Assembly (NCBI GenBank): GCA_963695415.1
Contig: CAVOGL010000023.1
Location: forward strand, 579,547-643,546
DNA from: CAVXWV01 sp963695415
GTDB taxonomy: Bacteria; Chloroflexota; Anaerolineae; Anaerolineales; UBA4823
Length of the DNA stretch: 64,000 nucleotides
Direction: 5' to 3'
Positions 10,655 to 18,599 of the stretch are shown piece by piece (within the stretch, counting starts at the first letter, position 1; each line of letters begins with the position of its first letter). The notes under the pieces were generated by a model that was given only the letters and a program-made list of their open reading frames with translations, did not search any database and was not told the DNA's origin. The translations under genes were made by a program, and so were the position numbers.

Positions 10655-10694
10655 TTATCCTGTAGAGCGGCATTTGAGCCGCTCTACAGGATAA
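10655..10694 (-). promoter_or_regulatory. Perfect 17-bp inverted repeat between binding-protein and permease genes
   Basis: Arms 10655-10671 and 10678-10694 pair perfectly around a six-base loop, just after the stop of the binding-protein gene and before the permease start. There is no U-run, so it is more likely a processing or 3'-stabilising hairpin, or a partial attenuator, than a full terminator. Such elements commonly let the binding protein be made in excess over the membrane subunit. Confidence 0.7.
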
Positions 10695-10697
10695 CAG

Positions 10698-12413
10698 TTA
10701 TTGACTTGCCGGCTCGTAAAGGAAGAACCAGCGATTATTGAGGTGTTCAAGAAATCCGTCAGATCTCATTGTCTCGAGAGCGGCATTGAACGCCTCGACC
10801 AGGTCAGATCCCGGGGTGAAGATGAAACCGAACTCCTCGGTGCCCAGGGGATCACCGATCACCTTGAGCTGGTCGGGGTTAGCGCCGATGTAGCCGCGGC
10901 TGGATGCTGCATCCATCAATACCATGTCGACATCACCGGTCAGGAGAGCCTGGACTGCAGCGCCGAAATTCTCAAAGAGGATGATGCGCGGGTTGGCTTC
11001 GTCCCCATCGAGGACTTCATAAACACCCACATAGAAGTTGGTGGTGCCGGTCTGCGAGCCGATCAGCAGGTCTTCGTCCGCAGCGAACTCCTCCGGGTTA
11101 GTGAAGCGGTCTTCATCAGCGCGCACGAGCATGAACATTTGCGAGACCATGTAGGGGTCGGAGAAGTCGACCTGGGCTTTGCGGTCATCGGTGATGCCGA
11201 TACCGTCCATGCCGACATCGAACTGACCTTCCTGGACAGCGGCGATCATCGTATCCCAGGTGGTCACCTGCCAGTCCACGGCGCAGTTCAGCCGGCGGCA
11301 GATCTCGTTGACCGCATCGTACTCCCATCCGACGGATTTGCCGGAAAGCGGGTCGACGAAGTTGAGCGGGGTGTAGTCATTACCGGTCACTGCCACCACC
11401 GTACGCCCTTCCAGGTCGGAAAGAAGGTCGTAGGCGTCTTCTTTGTTCGGGTCCACGATGAAGAACCAGCGGTTATTGAGGTAATCTAAATAACCGTCCG
11501 CTTTCATCTGGGCGATGGCGGCGTTGAAAGGTTCAACCAGATCGGAATCTGGGGTGAAGATGAAACCGAACTCCTCGGTGCCCAGGGGATCACCGATCAC
11601 CTTGAGCTGGTCGGGGTTGGCGCCGATGTAGCCGCGGCTGGATGCTGCATCCATCAATACCATGTCGACATCACCGGTCAGGAGAGCCTGGACTGCAGCG
11701 CCGAAATTCTCAAAGAGGATGATGCGCGGGTTGGCTTCGTCCCCATCGAGGACTTCATAAACACCCACGTAGAAGTTGGTGGTGCCGGTCTGCGAGCCGA
11801 TCAGCAGGTCTTCGTCCGCAGCGAACTCCTCCGGGTTGGTGAAGCGGTCTTCATCAGCGCGCACGAGCATGAACATCTGCGAGACCATGTAGGGGTCGGA
11901 GAAGTCGACCTGGGCTTTGCGGTCATCGGTGATGCCGATACCGTCCATGCCGACATCGAACTGACCTTCCTGGACAGCGGCGATCATCGTATCCCAGGTG
12001 GTCACCTGCCAGTCCACGGCGCAGTTCAGCCGGCGGCAGATCTCGTTGACCGCATCGTATTCCCATCCGACGGATTCGCCGGAAAGCGGGTCGACGAAAT
12101 TGAGCGGGGTGTAGTCATTACCGGTAACAGCCACTACCGTACGCCCTTCCAGGTCGGGCAGGCGTAAGGTCTTCGGCGTTTCGGTCATGGCAGGTTCTTC
12201 AACAGGTTCAGCGGTTGGCTCAACGGCGACCTCTTCCGTGGGTTCTTCCATCACTTCCTCGGTAGGCTCTACCACCGGTTCTTCAGTTACCTCAATCATG
12301 GGTTCTTCGGTAGCTGGGGACTCAGTCGGAGTTGCTCCGGAAGTGCATGCAGCCAGCTGCATGGATAGGAGCAGGACAGTTACCAGTATTAGCGTGAATA
12401 AACTTTTCTTCAT
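10698..12413 (-). CDS. Amino-acid ABC transporter solute-binding lipoprotein with two tandem binding domains
   Basis: A 571-residue lipoprotein: signal ending LAAC, then a Pro/Thr/Glu-rich tether to about residue 80, then two family-3 solute-binding domains (about residues 87-325 and 333-571). Each carries the hallmarks GWEYDAVNEIC, DGIGITDDRK and SDPYM. The domains differ at very few positions over their first 200 residues but diverge in the last 40. Family members bind polar amino acids outside the membrane and hand them to an ABC permease, here the adjacent one. Tandem fused domains are known in some glutamine or arginine importers, where they are usually attached to the permease rather than lipid-anchored. 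AAGGAAG supports the ATG. Confidence 0.9.
   Translation of the reverse strand: MKKSLFTLILVTVLLLSMQLAACTSGATPTESPATEEPMIEVTEEPVVEPTEEVMEEPTEEVAVEPTAEPVEEPAMTETPKTLRLPDLEGRTVVAVTGNDYTPLNFVDPLSGESVGWEYDAVNEICRRLNCAVDWQVTTWDTMIAAVQEGQFDVGMDGIGITDDRKAQVDFSDPYMVSQMFMLVRADEDRFTNPEEFAADEDLLIGSQTGTTNFYVGVYEVLDGDEANPRIILFENFGAAVQALLTGDVDMVLMDAASSRGYIGANPDQLKVIGDPLGTEEFGFIFTPDSDLVEPFNAAIAQMKADGYLDYLNNRWFFIVDPNKEDAYDLLSDLEGRTVVAVTGNDYTPLNFVDPLSGKSVGWEYDAVNEICRRLNCAVDWQVTTWDTMIAAVQEGQFDVGMDGIGITDDRKAQVDFSDPYMVSQMFMLVRADEDRFTNPEEFAADEDLLIGSQTGTTNFYVGVYEVLDGDEANPRIILFENFGAAVQALLTGDVDMVLMDAASSRGYIGANPDQLKVIGDPLGTEEFGFIFTPGSDLVEAFNAALETMRSDGFLEHLNNRWFFLYEPASQ
10813..12157. repeat. Direct DNA repeat of about 607 bp, period 738 bp
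   Basis: Bases 10813-11419 and 11551-12157 are almost identical with a constant offset of 738 bp (246 codons). Similarity drops sharply left of 10813, where the two copies encode the divergent C-terminal 40 residues of each binding domain. Near identity that includes third codon positions points to recent duplication or gene conversion confined to this part. It would also be a site for slippage or assembly collapse. Confidence 0.9.
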
Positions 12414-12656
12414 GGTTTCTTCCTTTGTTCAATAAAATCCAATCAGCCTGTCCAGATGACCTGGAAAAGCGATAACTATGAGGCAGTATAGCATACAAGA
12501 AAATGGGTAACAAGCGGAAACGGACGATTTTGAGGAATTGGAAAATAGCCGATCAACACACTTCAAAATTTTCATTTCTGTACAAGACAATATTGGTCTT
12601 TTATGATATATTTTTTACCGTAAAATAAACACATCGCTTCATACAGGAGTTCATTT

Positions 12657-14942
12657 ATGCGGAAAATTACCGGGCTCGTCATTCTGGGCACACTTAGCCT
12701 TTTGCTTCTCACTCTTTTTTCTTTCAACCCACCAACTTCTGCCGTAGCTTCTATCCAATCAATCGACTCTTCAGTTAGTCAGGCAAGCACGGGCAGCAAC
12801 CATTCCTGTGCCTTGACCAGTACAGGCGGGGTTGTGTGCTGGGGTCAAAACAACTCAGCGCAACTTGGCGATGGGACACGTACATCGCGCATCACCCCTA
12901 CTCCTGTTTCTGGACTCTCGAGCGGTTTCCAGGCAGTTGTATCCGGACAAACCCATTCCTGTGCGTTGACAGATGTGGGAGCGGTGAAATGCTGGGGATT
13001 CAACTTCTACGGGCAGCTTGGTAACGGCTCGAACTCAACACCTAATGTTCCCGTGAGTGTTCTCGGCTTTTCGAACGAAGTCATCGCCCTTGCTGCTGGT
13101 GCGAACCACACCTGCGCCCTAACCAATACCGGCGCGGTGAAGTGCTGGGGGTTGAACACCAGTGGTCAGCTCGGAAATGCGGACAACGCCAATTCGAACG
13201 TGCCCGTCGATGTGAACGGTTTATCCAGCGGTGTCAGCGCCATCGGTGCAGGAGATTATCACACCTGTGCATTATTATCTACAGGAGGTGGAAAGTGTTG
13301 GGGCAGCAACGGCGCGGGGCAGCTGGGAGATAACTCAACCGATGACAGCAATGTGCCGGTAAATATTGACTCGCTCGCCGTGGTTCTAAGTGAAGTCGAT
13401 GCTGGTGAAGAACACACTTGCGTACGCACGAGCAGCGGTGGGATGTACTGCTGGGGACGCAACAACAATGGGAGGCTGGGCGATGGCACGTACGACGATA
13501 AACTGGTCCCTGTGCAGGTGACCGGTTTGGCAAGCGGTGTGACTTCAATCGATGCTGGCAGGTTACACTCCTGTGCAGTGGTCAACGGTGGGGCAAAATG
13601 CTGGGGTAATAATTCCGATGGGCAGCTGGGTGATGGCACAACGAGTGGTAAGAACATCCCAACTGACGTCTCAGGCTTGACCAGCGGGGTTGCCTCGGTC
13701 AGCGCAAGTCGGGCGCACACCTGTGCTGTACTGTCTTCGGGTGGGTTGTATTGCTGGGGCTATAACTATTATGGGCAGCTCGGTGATGGCACCTCGGGCA
13801 TCTACTACTCACCGGTGACCGTCAGCGGGATGAGCAGCGGGATGAGTGATGTCGCCGCTGGTAATTCGCATACCTGTGCGCTGACCGCCAGTGGAGGGAT
13901 CAAATGCTGGGGTGGGAACAGCAAAGGCGAGCTTGGAAATGGTACAAACACTGCCAATAATTTACCGCAGGATGTCACGGGGTTAAGCAGTGGAGTCAGT
14001 GAGGTATCCCCTGGCGTAAACTACACCTGTGCCCTGGTCAGCGCTGGGGTCCAGTGCTGGGGCTATAACTTCCATGGTCAGCTCGGAAATGCAAGTAACA
14101 GTGACAGCAATGTGCCGGTCGCGGTGTCAGGGTTAGCCAGTGGCATTTTACAGGTTGGGACAGGGAGAGTGCATTCCTGTGCCCGAACCAATTCTGGCGG
14201 TGTGAAATGCTGGGGATGGAATGATAATGGTCAGCTGGGGAATGGGGGTAACGACAACAGCAATACCCCGGTTGATGTCACTGGTTTACCGGCAACGGTA
14301 TCGTCAGTTGCAGTCGGTGATAACCACACCTGCGTGGTGACAACCACAAACGCAGCCTACTGCTGGGGCGACAACGAGTTTGGACAGCTTGGAACCGGGA
14401 ACACGGATGACAGCAACACCCCTGTGGCGGTTTCAGGTCTGGGCAGCAATGTCATCGGCATCACTGCCGGCGCTGATCACTCGTGCGCAATCATGAATGG
14501 AGGCGCCGCGAAGTGCTGGGGAAAGAATTATTCGGGGCAGCTGGGGGTCACCAGCGGCGGGATTCAGGAAAGCCCGGTTGACGTGACCAACCTGAACAGC
14601 GGGGTAACCAGCCTGGACGGAGGTAGCGCGCACACTTGTGCAATCGTCAGCGGCGGTGCAAAATGCTGGGGCACCAACTCCTCCGGGGAGTTAGGCATAG
14701 ACAGCGTTTCCTATACCGATGCGCCCATTGATGTCACGGGACTGCAGAGCGGTGTTCTGTCGATTACTGCTGGAGGTGGGCATAGTTGTGCGCTGGTCAG
14801 CCCATCGGAAGTAAAATGCTGGGGTTCTTCAGACGATGGTGAAATTGGTACGGGTATCCCAATTAAGAGGACTACCCCCGTGATGGTAAGTGGATACGAT
14901 GGTCAGAACCGGATATTTGTCCCGTTCCTGACGAATCAATAG
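12657..14942 (+). CDS. Secreted RCC1-repeat beta-propeller protein
   Basis: A 761-residue protein with an N-terminal signal peptide (hydrophobic residues 7-25) followed by about 13-14 RCC1-type repeats of about 50 residues. Each repeat has the pattern HxCAL..GxxxCWGxNxxGQLGxGT and ends in a P-V-V-GL segment. The repeats should form two seven-bladed propellers. The last residues, IFVPFLTNQ, resemble the short hydrophobic tail common on exported Chloroflexota proteins. Most repeats carry two Cys, suggesting intrablade disulfides and an extracellular place. Function is unknown; binding or adhesion is plausible. ACAGGAG precedes the ATG. Confidence 0.88.
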   Translation: MRKITGLVILGTLSLLLLTLFSFNPPTSAVASIQSIDSSVSQASTGSNHSCALTSTGGVVCWGQNNSAQLGDGTRTSRITPTPVSGLSSGFQAVVSGQTHSCALTDVGAVKCWGFNFYGQLGNGSNSTPNVPVSVLGFSNEVIALAAGANHTCALTNTGAVKCWGLNTSGQLGNADNANSNVPVDVNGLSSGVSAIGAGDYHTCALLSTGGGKCWGSNGAGQLGDNSTDDSNVPVNIDSLAVVLSEVDAGEEHTCVRTSSGGMYCWGRNNNGRLGDGTYDDKLVPVQVTGLASGVTSIDAGRLHSCAVVNGGAKCWGNNSDGQLGDGTTSGKNIPTDVSGLTSGVASVSASRAHTCAVLSSGGLYCWGYNYYGQLGDGTSGIYYSPVTVSGMSSGMSDVAAGNSHTCALTASGGIKCWGGNSKGELGNGTNTANNLPQDVTGLSSGVSEVSPGVNYTCALVSAGVQCWGYNFHGQLGNASNSDSNVPVAVSGLASGILQVGTGRVHSCARTNSGGVKCWGWNDNGQLGNGGNDNSNTPVDVTGLPATVSSVAVGDNHTCVVTTTNAAYCWGDNEFGQLGTGNTDDSNTPVAVSGLGSNVIGITAGADHSCAIMNGGAAKCWGKNYSGQLGVTSGGIQESPVDVTNLNSGVTSLDGGSAHTCAIVSGGAKCWGTNSSGELGIDSVSYTDAPIDVTGLQSGVLSITAGGGHSCALVSPSEVKCWGSSDDGEIGTGIPIKRTTPVMVSGYDGQNRIFVPFLTNQ

Positions 14943-14960
14943 CCTGATTGGCTTTGTATG

Positions 14961-14998
14961 AAGAAGGGTTCGCAGATATTCATCTGCGAACCCTTCTT
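14961..14998. terminator. Bidirectional hairpin terminator
   Basis: A 17-bp perfect stem (14961-14977 with 14982-14998), four-base loop and TTTT on the + side. It lies between the convergent RCC1 and CBS genes and touches the CBS stop codon, so it probably serves both. Confidence 0.85.
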
Positions 14999-15448
14999 TT
15001 AGCGATCGCCTGTGATGTAATTTTCAAGCTGACCGATAACGAATTCCTGTTCTGCGATGATCTCCTTTACCACATCACCGATGGAAATGACACCGACGAG
15101 TCTCTTGTTTTCAAGAACCGGCAGGTGGCGGACTTTCTTTTCTGTCATCAGGAACATGCATTCTTCGATCGATTGGTTTATATCCACACACAACACCCGC
15201 CGGGTCATGATCTCGCCTACAATCGTTTCCCGGGACGATTTCCCCTGCAAGATGATCTTCCGGGCGTAATCACGTTCTGAAAATATCCCAACTAATTCAC
15301 CGTTTTCCAGAACCAGTAAAGCCCCAATGTCTTTCTCCGACATTAAACCCAGTGCATCAAAAACGCTGGCATCCGGCTCTATGGACCATATATGGTTCCC
15401 TTTTGTATTAAGGCAGTGCCTGATAGATTTCACTGTATTGATCGACAC
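14999..15448 (-). CDS. Two-CBS-domain protein
   Basis: A 149-residue cytoplasmic protein made of two CBS motifs (about residues 10-70 and 78-137), with GELVGIFSERDYARKI and RLVGVISIGDVVKEI as the conserved ends of each. Such stand-alone pairs bind adenine nucleotides and act as energy sensors for partner proteins; the partner is not evident here. The start is GTG, with GAGGTG eight bases upstream. It lies 126 bp downstream of the zinc-type transporter operon on the same strand and may be transcribed with it. Confidence 0.88.
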   Translation of the reverse strand: MSINTVKSIRHCLNTKGNHIWSIEPDASVFDALGLMSEKDIGALLVLENGELVGIFSERDYARKIILQGKSSRETIVGEIMTRRVLCVDINQSIEECMFLMTEKKVRHLPVLENKRLVGVISIGDVVKEIIAEQEFVIGQLENYITGDR

Positions 15449-15574
15449 GCCGTCACCTCATTCCTTTCAACGCCAAATCGCATCTCTAACGCGATAATAT
15501 AGACCGTAATACTCATTATACTAGATCTTGATGTTCTTGAAGACCCGGATCAACCTGGCAGTAAGTTCAGCTTC

Positions 15575-16456
15575 TTAGTTAGTTGAGATCCTGCCCGACC
15601 GCTGCCAGAGAATGCCTCTGCGCGGCGCGAGCAAGAAAGTTAGCAGAAATAGCGCCGTTGCCACCAACACGATGGCTGCACCGGAGGCGATACTGGCATA
15701 GTAGGAGATATACAAACCCACTACTCCGGAAAAAGAAGCAATGATCGCAGCCAGCACCATCATCACCGGCAATCGTTGGGTAAGCAGGTAGGCGGTTGCT
15801 GCCGGGGTCACCAGCATGGCGACCATCAAAGCCACGCCAACGATTTGCAGGGAAACCGCGATGGTAACGGCAATCAACACCAGGAGGAGATTATTCAATG
15901 CCCCCACCGGCATACGTAATGTCGATGCCAGAACGGGGTCAAAAGAAAGGGTCAGAAATTCCTTGTAGAATGCGATCACAACCAGGATCACCAGCAGCCC
16001 AAAAATTGAGATCGTGATAAGACCCCGCACTGAAACCCCCAGGACATCCCCAAAGAGGAAGTGACTCAAATCGACGGCATAGCTGCGCACGGTTGAGATC
16101 AATGCGATCCCCAGGGCGAACATCCCTGCGAAGACAATTCCTATCGCAGTATCTTCCTTCAGGGCTGCGTTCTTGCTGATCGCTCCAATTCCTAATGCAG
16201 AAATGATTGCTGCGGCAAGCGCCCACCAAAATAGAGACTCGCGGGCTCCACCACTGACCAGGTAACCCAACGCCACACCAGGCAGGATGGTATGAGCCAG
16301 GGCATCTCCGAAGAAAGCCATGCCGCGCAGGACTACATAGGTACCAACGACTGCACAGACGATCCCCACCAGGATGGAGGCAAGCAGAGCACGCAGCATA
16401 AAATCGTATGACAGGGGCTGGGTGAGTAAATCCAGCAGGTTATTAAAGATGTTCAT
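15575..16456 (-). CDS. znuB: Zinc/manganese-type ABC transporter permease
   Basis: A 293-residue membrane protein of the ABC-3 family with about eight helices and the conserved LRGMAFFGDALAHTILPGVALG segment near the N-terminus. I place the start at the ATG at 16456, which overlaps the end of the ATPase gene by 14 bases and has GAGGA just upstream. A longer reading to 16537 runs back into the ATPase frame and is unlikely. With the adjacent ATPase and His-rich binding protein it forms a complete high-affinity metal importer. Confidence 0.9.
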   Translation of the reverse strand: MNIFNNLLDLLTQPLSYDFMLRALLASILVGIVCAVVGTYVVLRGMAFFGDALAHTILPGVALGYLVSGGARESLFWWALAAAIISALGIGAISKNAALKEDTAIGIVFAGMFALGIALISTVRSYAVDLSHFLFGDVLGVSVRGLITISIFGLLVILVVIAFYKEFLTLSFDPVLASTLRMPVGALNNLLLVLIAVTIAVSLQIVGVALMVAMLVTPAATAYLLTQRLPVMMVLAAIIASFSGVVGLYISYYASIASGAAIVLVATALFLLTFLLAPRRGILWQRSGRISTN

Positions 16457-17258
16457 GTTCCTCGCCGCCATCACAGCAGGAATCTTCAACCGCCACCAGT
16501 CCATCTGGGGTCTCCAAAAGACGGATTTGACCGCCATAAGCGCGGATCAATGTCTCGGGCTGCAGCACATGATTGGCATCACCGAAGGCGATCATCCTCC
16601 GGTTTATAAGCATGATATGGGTGAAGTGTTGGGCAGCCTGTTCCAGGTCGTGAGTCGCTGCCATTACCGTGATCCCCTGTCCCTGTAATCCATCCATGAG
16701 TGATAGCAGGCTCTCTTGTGAAGGCTGGTCCAAGCCTGTCAATGGCTCGTCCATCAACATGAGTTCCGCCTCCTGCGCCAGTGCACGGGCAATGAACATG
16801 CGCTGCTGCTGACCACCAGAGAGTTCTCCGATCTGGCGTTTCGCCAGGTTGTTTATCCCCACCAGGTCCAGCGACTCGCGCACCTTCTCCCAATCCCTCT
16901 TGCTGGGCCAGATAAAGGGTTTGAGTTTGGCGCTTCGCCCCATCATGACCACATCCTCAACACAGACCGGGAAACGCCAGTCAACCTGAGAACGCTGCGG
17001 GATATACGCAATGCAGATATGACCATGCGGTCCGGTGCCAAATACCTTCACCTGTCCGGTGGAAGGAGCCAGAACCCCTGCAATCACCTTGAGCAAGGTG
17101 CTTTTCCCGGCTCCATTAGGACCTACCAGCGCAACGCGCTCACCTGAGTGCAGGTGGAAGGAGACTGCTTCCAACGCTGAGCGACCATTGAAGCGAACGC
17201 TGAGCTGATCAACAGCTAAAATTGGTTGGTCTTCCAGGTGCGGTGTTCGTGGATACAA
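16443..17258 (-). CDS. znuC: Zinc/manganese-type ABC transporter ATP-binding protein
   Basis: 271 residues with Walker A GPNGAGKST, signature LSGGQQQR, Walker B LMLMDEP and the switch His in AATHDL. The last residues are Cys/His/Glu-rich (SCCDGGEEHEHL), a possible metal-sensing tail not universal in the family. The start appears to be TTG at 17258, with AAGGA about nine bases upstream. It lies 56 bp after the binding-protein gene and overlaps the permease gene, so the order is A-C-B in one operon. Confidence 0.9.
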   Translation of the reverse strand: MYPRTPHLEDQPILAVDQLSVRFNGRSALEAVSFHLHSGERVALVGPNGAGKSTLLKVIAGVLAPSTGQVKVFGTGPHGHICIAYIPQRSQVDWRFPVCVEDVVMMGRSAKLKPFIWPSKRDWEKVRESLDLVGINNLAKRQIGELSGGQQQRMFIARALAQEAELMLMDEPLTGLDQPSQESLLSLMDGLQGQGITVMAATHDLEQAAQHFTHIMLINRRMIAFGDANHVLQPETLIRAYGGQIRLLETPDGLVAVEDSCCDGGEEHEHL

Positions 17259-17314
17259 GCTCGCATCCTTCCTGGTGGTTTGGTGCCAGGATCGATTTAT
17301 CCGGGTTTACGATA

Positions 17315-18296
17315 CTATTTCAACGCATTAACGATTGCGTTTACATTATAGCGCATGAAATCTAAGTAGCTGTCCGCTTCCGAGCCAGCCTGTCCTAATG
17401 AGCCTGTAAAAACGAAGATTATTTGAGCGCCGGTGTCCGCGGCAATCTGCTGGGCGAGGGAGGGATTTACTGTATTCCCAACAAAGATCGCTTTGATATC
17501 ATTGGATTCGATTTTCTCTTCCAGGGATGCAAGTTCCTGTGCGGATGGTGCAGCGTTCGAACTCAACGCCGGGGTCACCAATCCTACCTGTTCAAAGCCA
17601 TACTGGTCCGCGAAATAGCCAAATGTAGCATGATCTGTAACCAGCTTACGCTGTTCTGATGGGATTTGGGAGACCTGATCACGAATCCAGGTATCCAGCT
17701 CGCGCAGACTATCAATGTAAGCTTCGGCATTGGACCGGTAAGCGCCTTCATTTACAGGATCCGCCTTCGAGAGCGCACTGCGGATATTCTCCGTCCACAC
17801 AATTACGTTGTTCGGGTCCATCCAGGTGTGCGGGTCTGCGCTATCGTGATCATGGTCACCTTCTCCTTCAACAGGTGTATCCTGCATTCCGGAGTTGCTG
17901 AATAATTTCCAGGGCATCGATTCCATCAGAGACAAGAACTATCTGACCATCCACATTGGCATCCAGCAAAGGCTCCAGGGTTTCTTCCAGGTGCAGCCCA
18001 TTGATGAAAACCAGGTCAGCATTGCTAAGAGCAGCGATATCCTGCGGTCTTGGTTCGAAAGTGTGCGGGTCAGAGCCGTTTGGGATCAAAACGTCCACAT
18101 CTGCCAGGCCTCCAGAGACCTGGTTAACCACGTCGCCAATGATTGAGGTTGAAGCGACGATTTTCAATCCTCCCGTTGAAACAGTTGGTGGGGCTTTCTT
18201 TCCACAGGCAGTTAAAACCAAACTTCCTCCAACAATCATTGCAACTGTAAGAAAGATAAATTTTTTCAAAATGTAGTTATGTCCAATGTGTATCAT
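17315..18296 (-). CDS. znuA: Zinc-type ABC transporter substrate-binding lipoprotein, split by a frameshift near 17890
   Basis: Restored length is about 326 residues. The N-terminal part has a lipoprotein signal (LVLTAC) and the first metal ligands in SDPHTFEPRPQD and NGLHLEETL. It runs into a stop at 17868. The frame one base further on, open from 17935, carries the His/Asp loop GDHDHDSADPHTWMDP and the rest of the cluster A-I fold (DHATFGYFADQYG, VFTGSLGQ). The two halves join around 17885-17900 with nothing missing, so a single extra base explains the break. The acidic His-rich loop favours zinc over manganese. It may be a true mutation or a sequence error. Confidence 0.85.
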
Positions 18297-18363
18297 CAGC
18301 CATGTAATTGTAATAGCAATGGCAAAAGAATCGACAGGAATATGGGAATATATGGGAAACCGT

Positions 18364-18391
18364 TTGATTTTTTAAAAAATTTCTGTATACT
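18364..18391 (+). promoter_or_regulatory. Sigma-70-type promoter for the giant membrane protein gene
   Basis: TTGATT at 18364-18369 and TATACT at 18386-18391 are separated by 16 bases of AT-rich DNA, about 130 bp upstream of the first plausible start. It is the best hexamer pair in this divergent intergenic region. Confidence 0.55.
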
Positions 18392-18524
18392 ATTATGTAG
18401 ACATCGCTCTATTCATCTCCGCTGCAACTCGAATAAATCTAATCCTCCTCATTGGTAACCTCGGTTATTTCCTTACTGGATAAAACGACATATCTGATCG
18501 ATAGTCATTTATGGAGGGAAAGTT

Positions 18525-18599
18525 ATGTGCAAAAGGGTAAATCCTAAAATTAATTCGGTTGAGAATCAACCCAATTTATCATGGGAAACCTCGGTGTAG
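18525..18599 (+). CDS. 24-codon leader ORF, or true N-terminus of the next gene
   Basis: An ATG at 18525 has the strongest ribosome site in the area (GGAGG, seven bases upstream) and opens 24 codons that stop at TAG, 18597-18599. This overlaps the start of the giant membrane protein gene, whose own ATG at 18581 has no ribosome site. Either this is a short leader peptide that couples translation to the big gene, or it is that gene's real start cut off by a one-base deletion between about 18575 and 18600. Confidence 0.4.
   Translation: MCKRVNPKINSVENQPNLSWETSV

Noticed and set aside
18297..18363. Zur-like operator upstream of the zinc importer
   Set aside because: A TGTAATTGTAATAGCAAT stretch is only weakly dyadic and does not match a known Zur consensus well enough.
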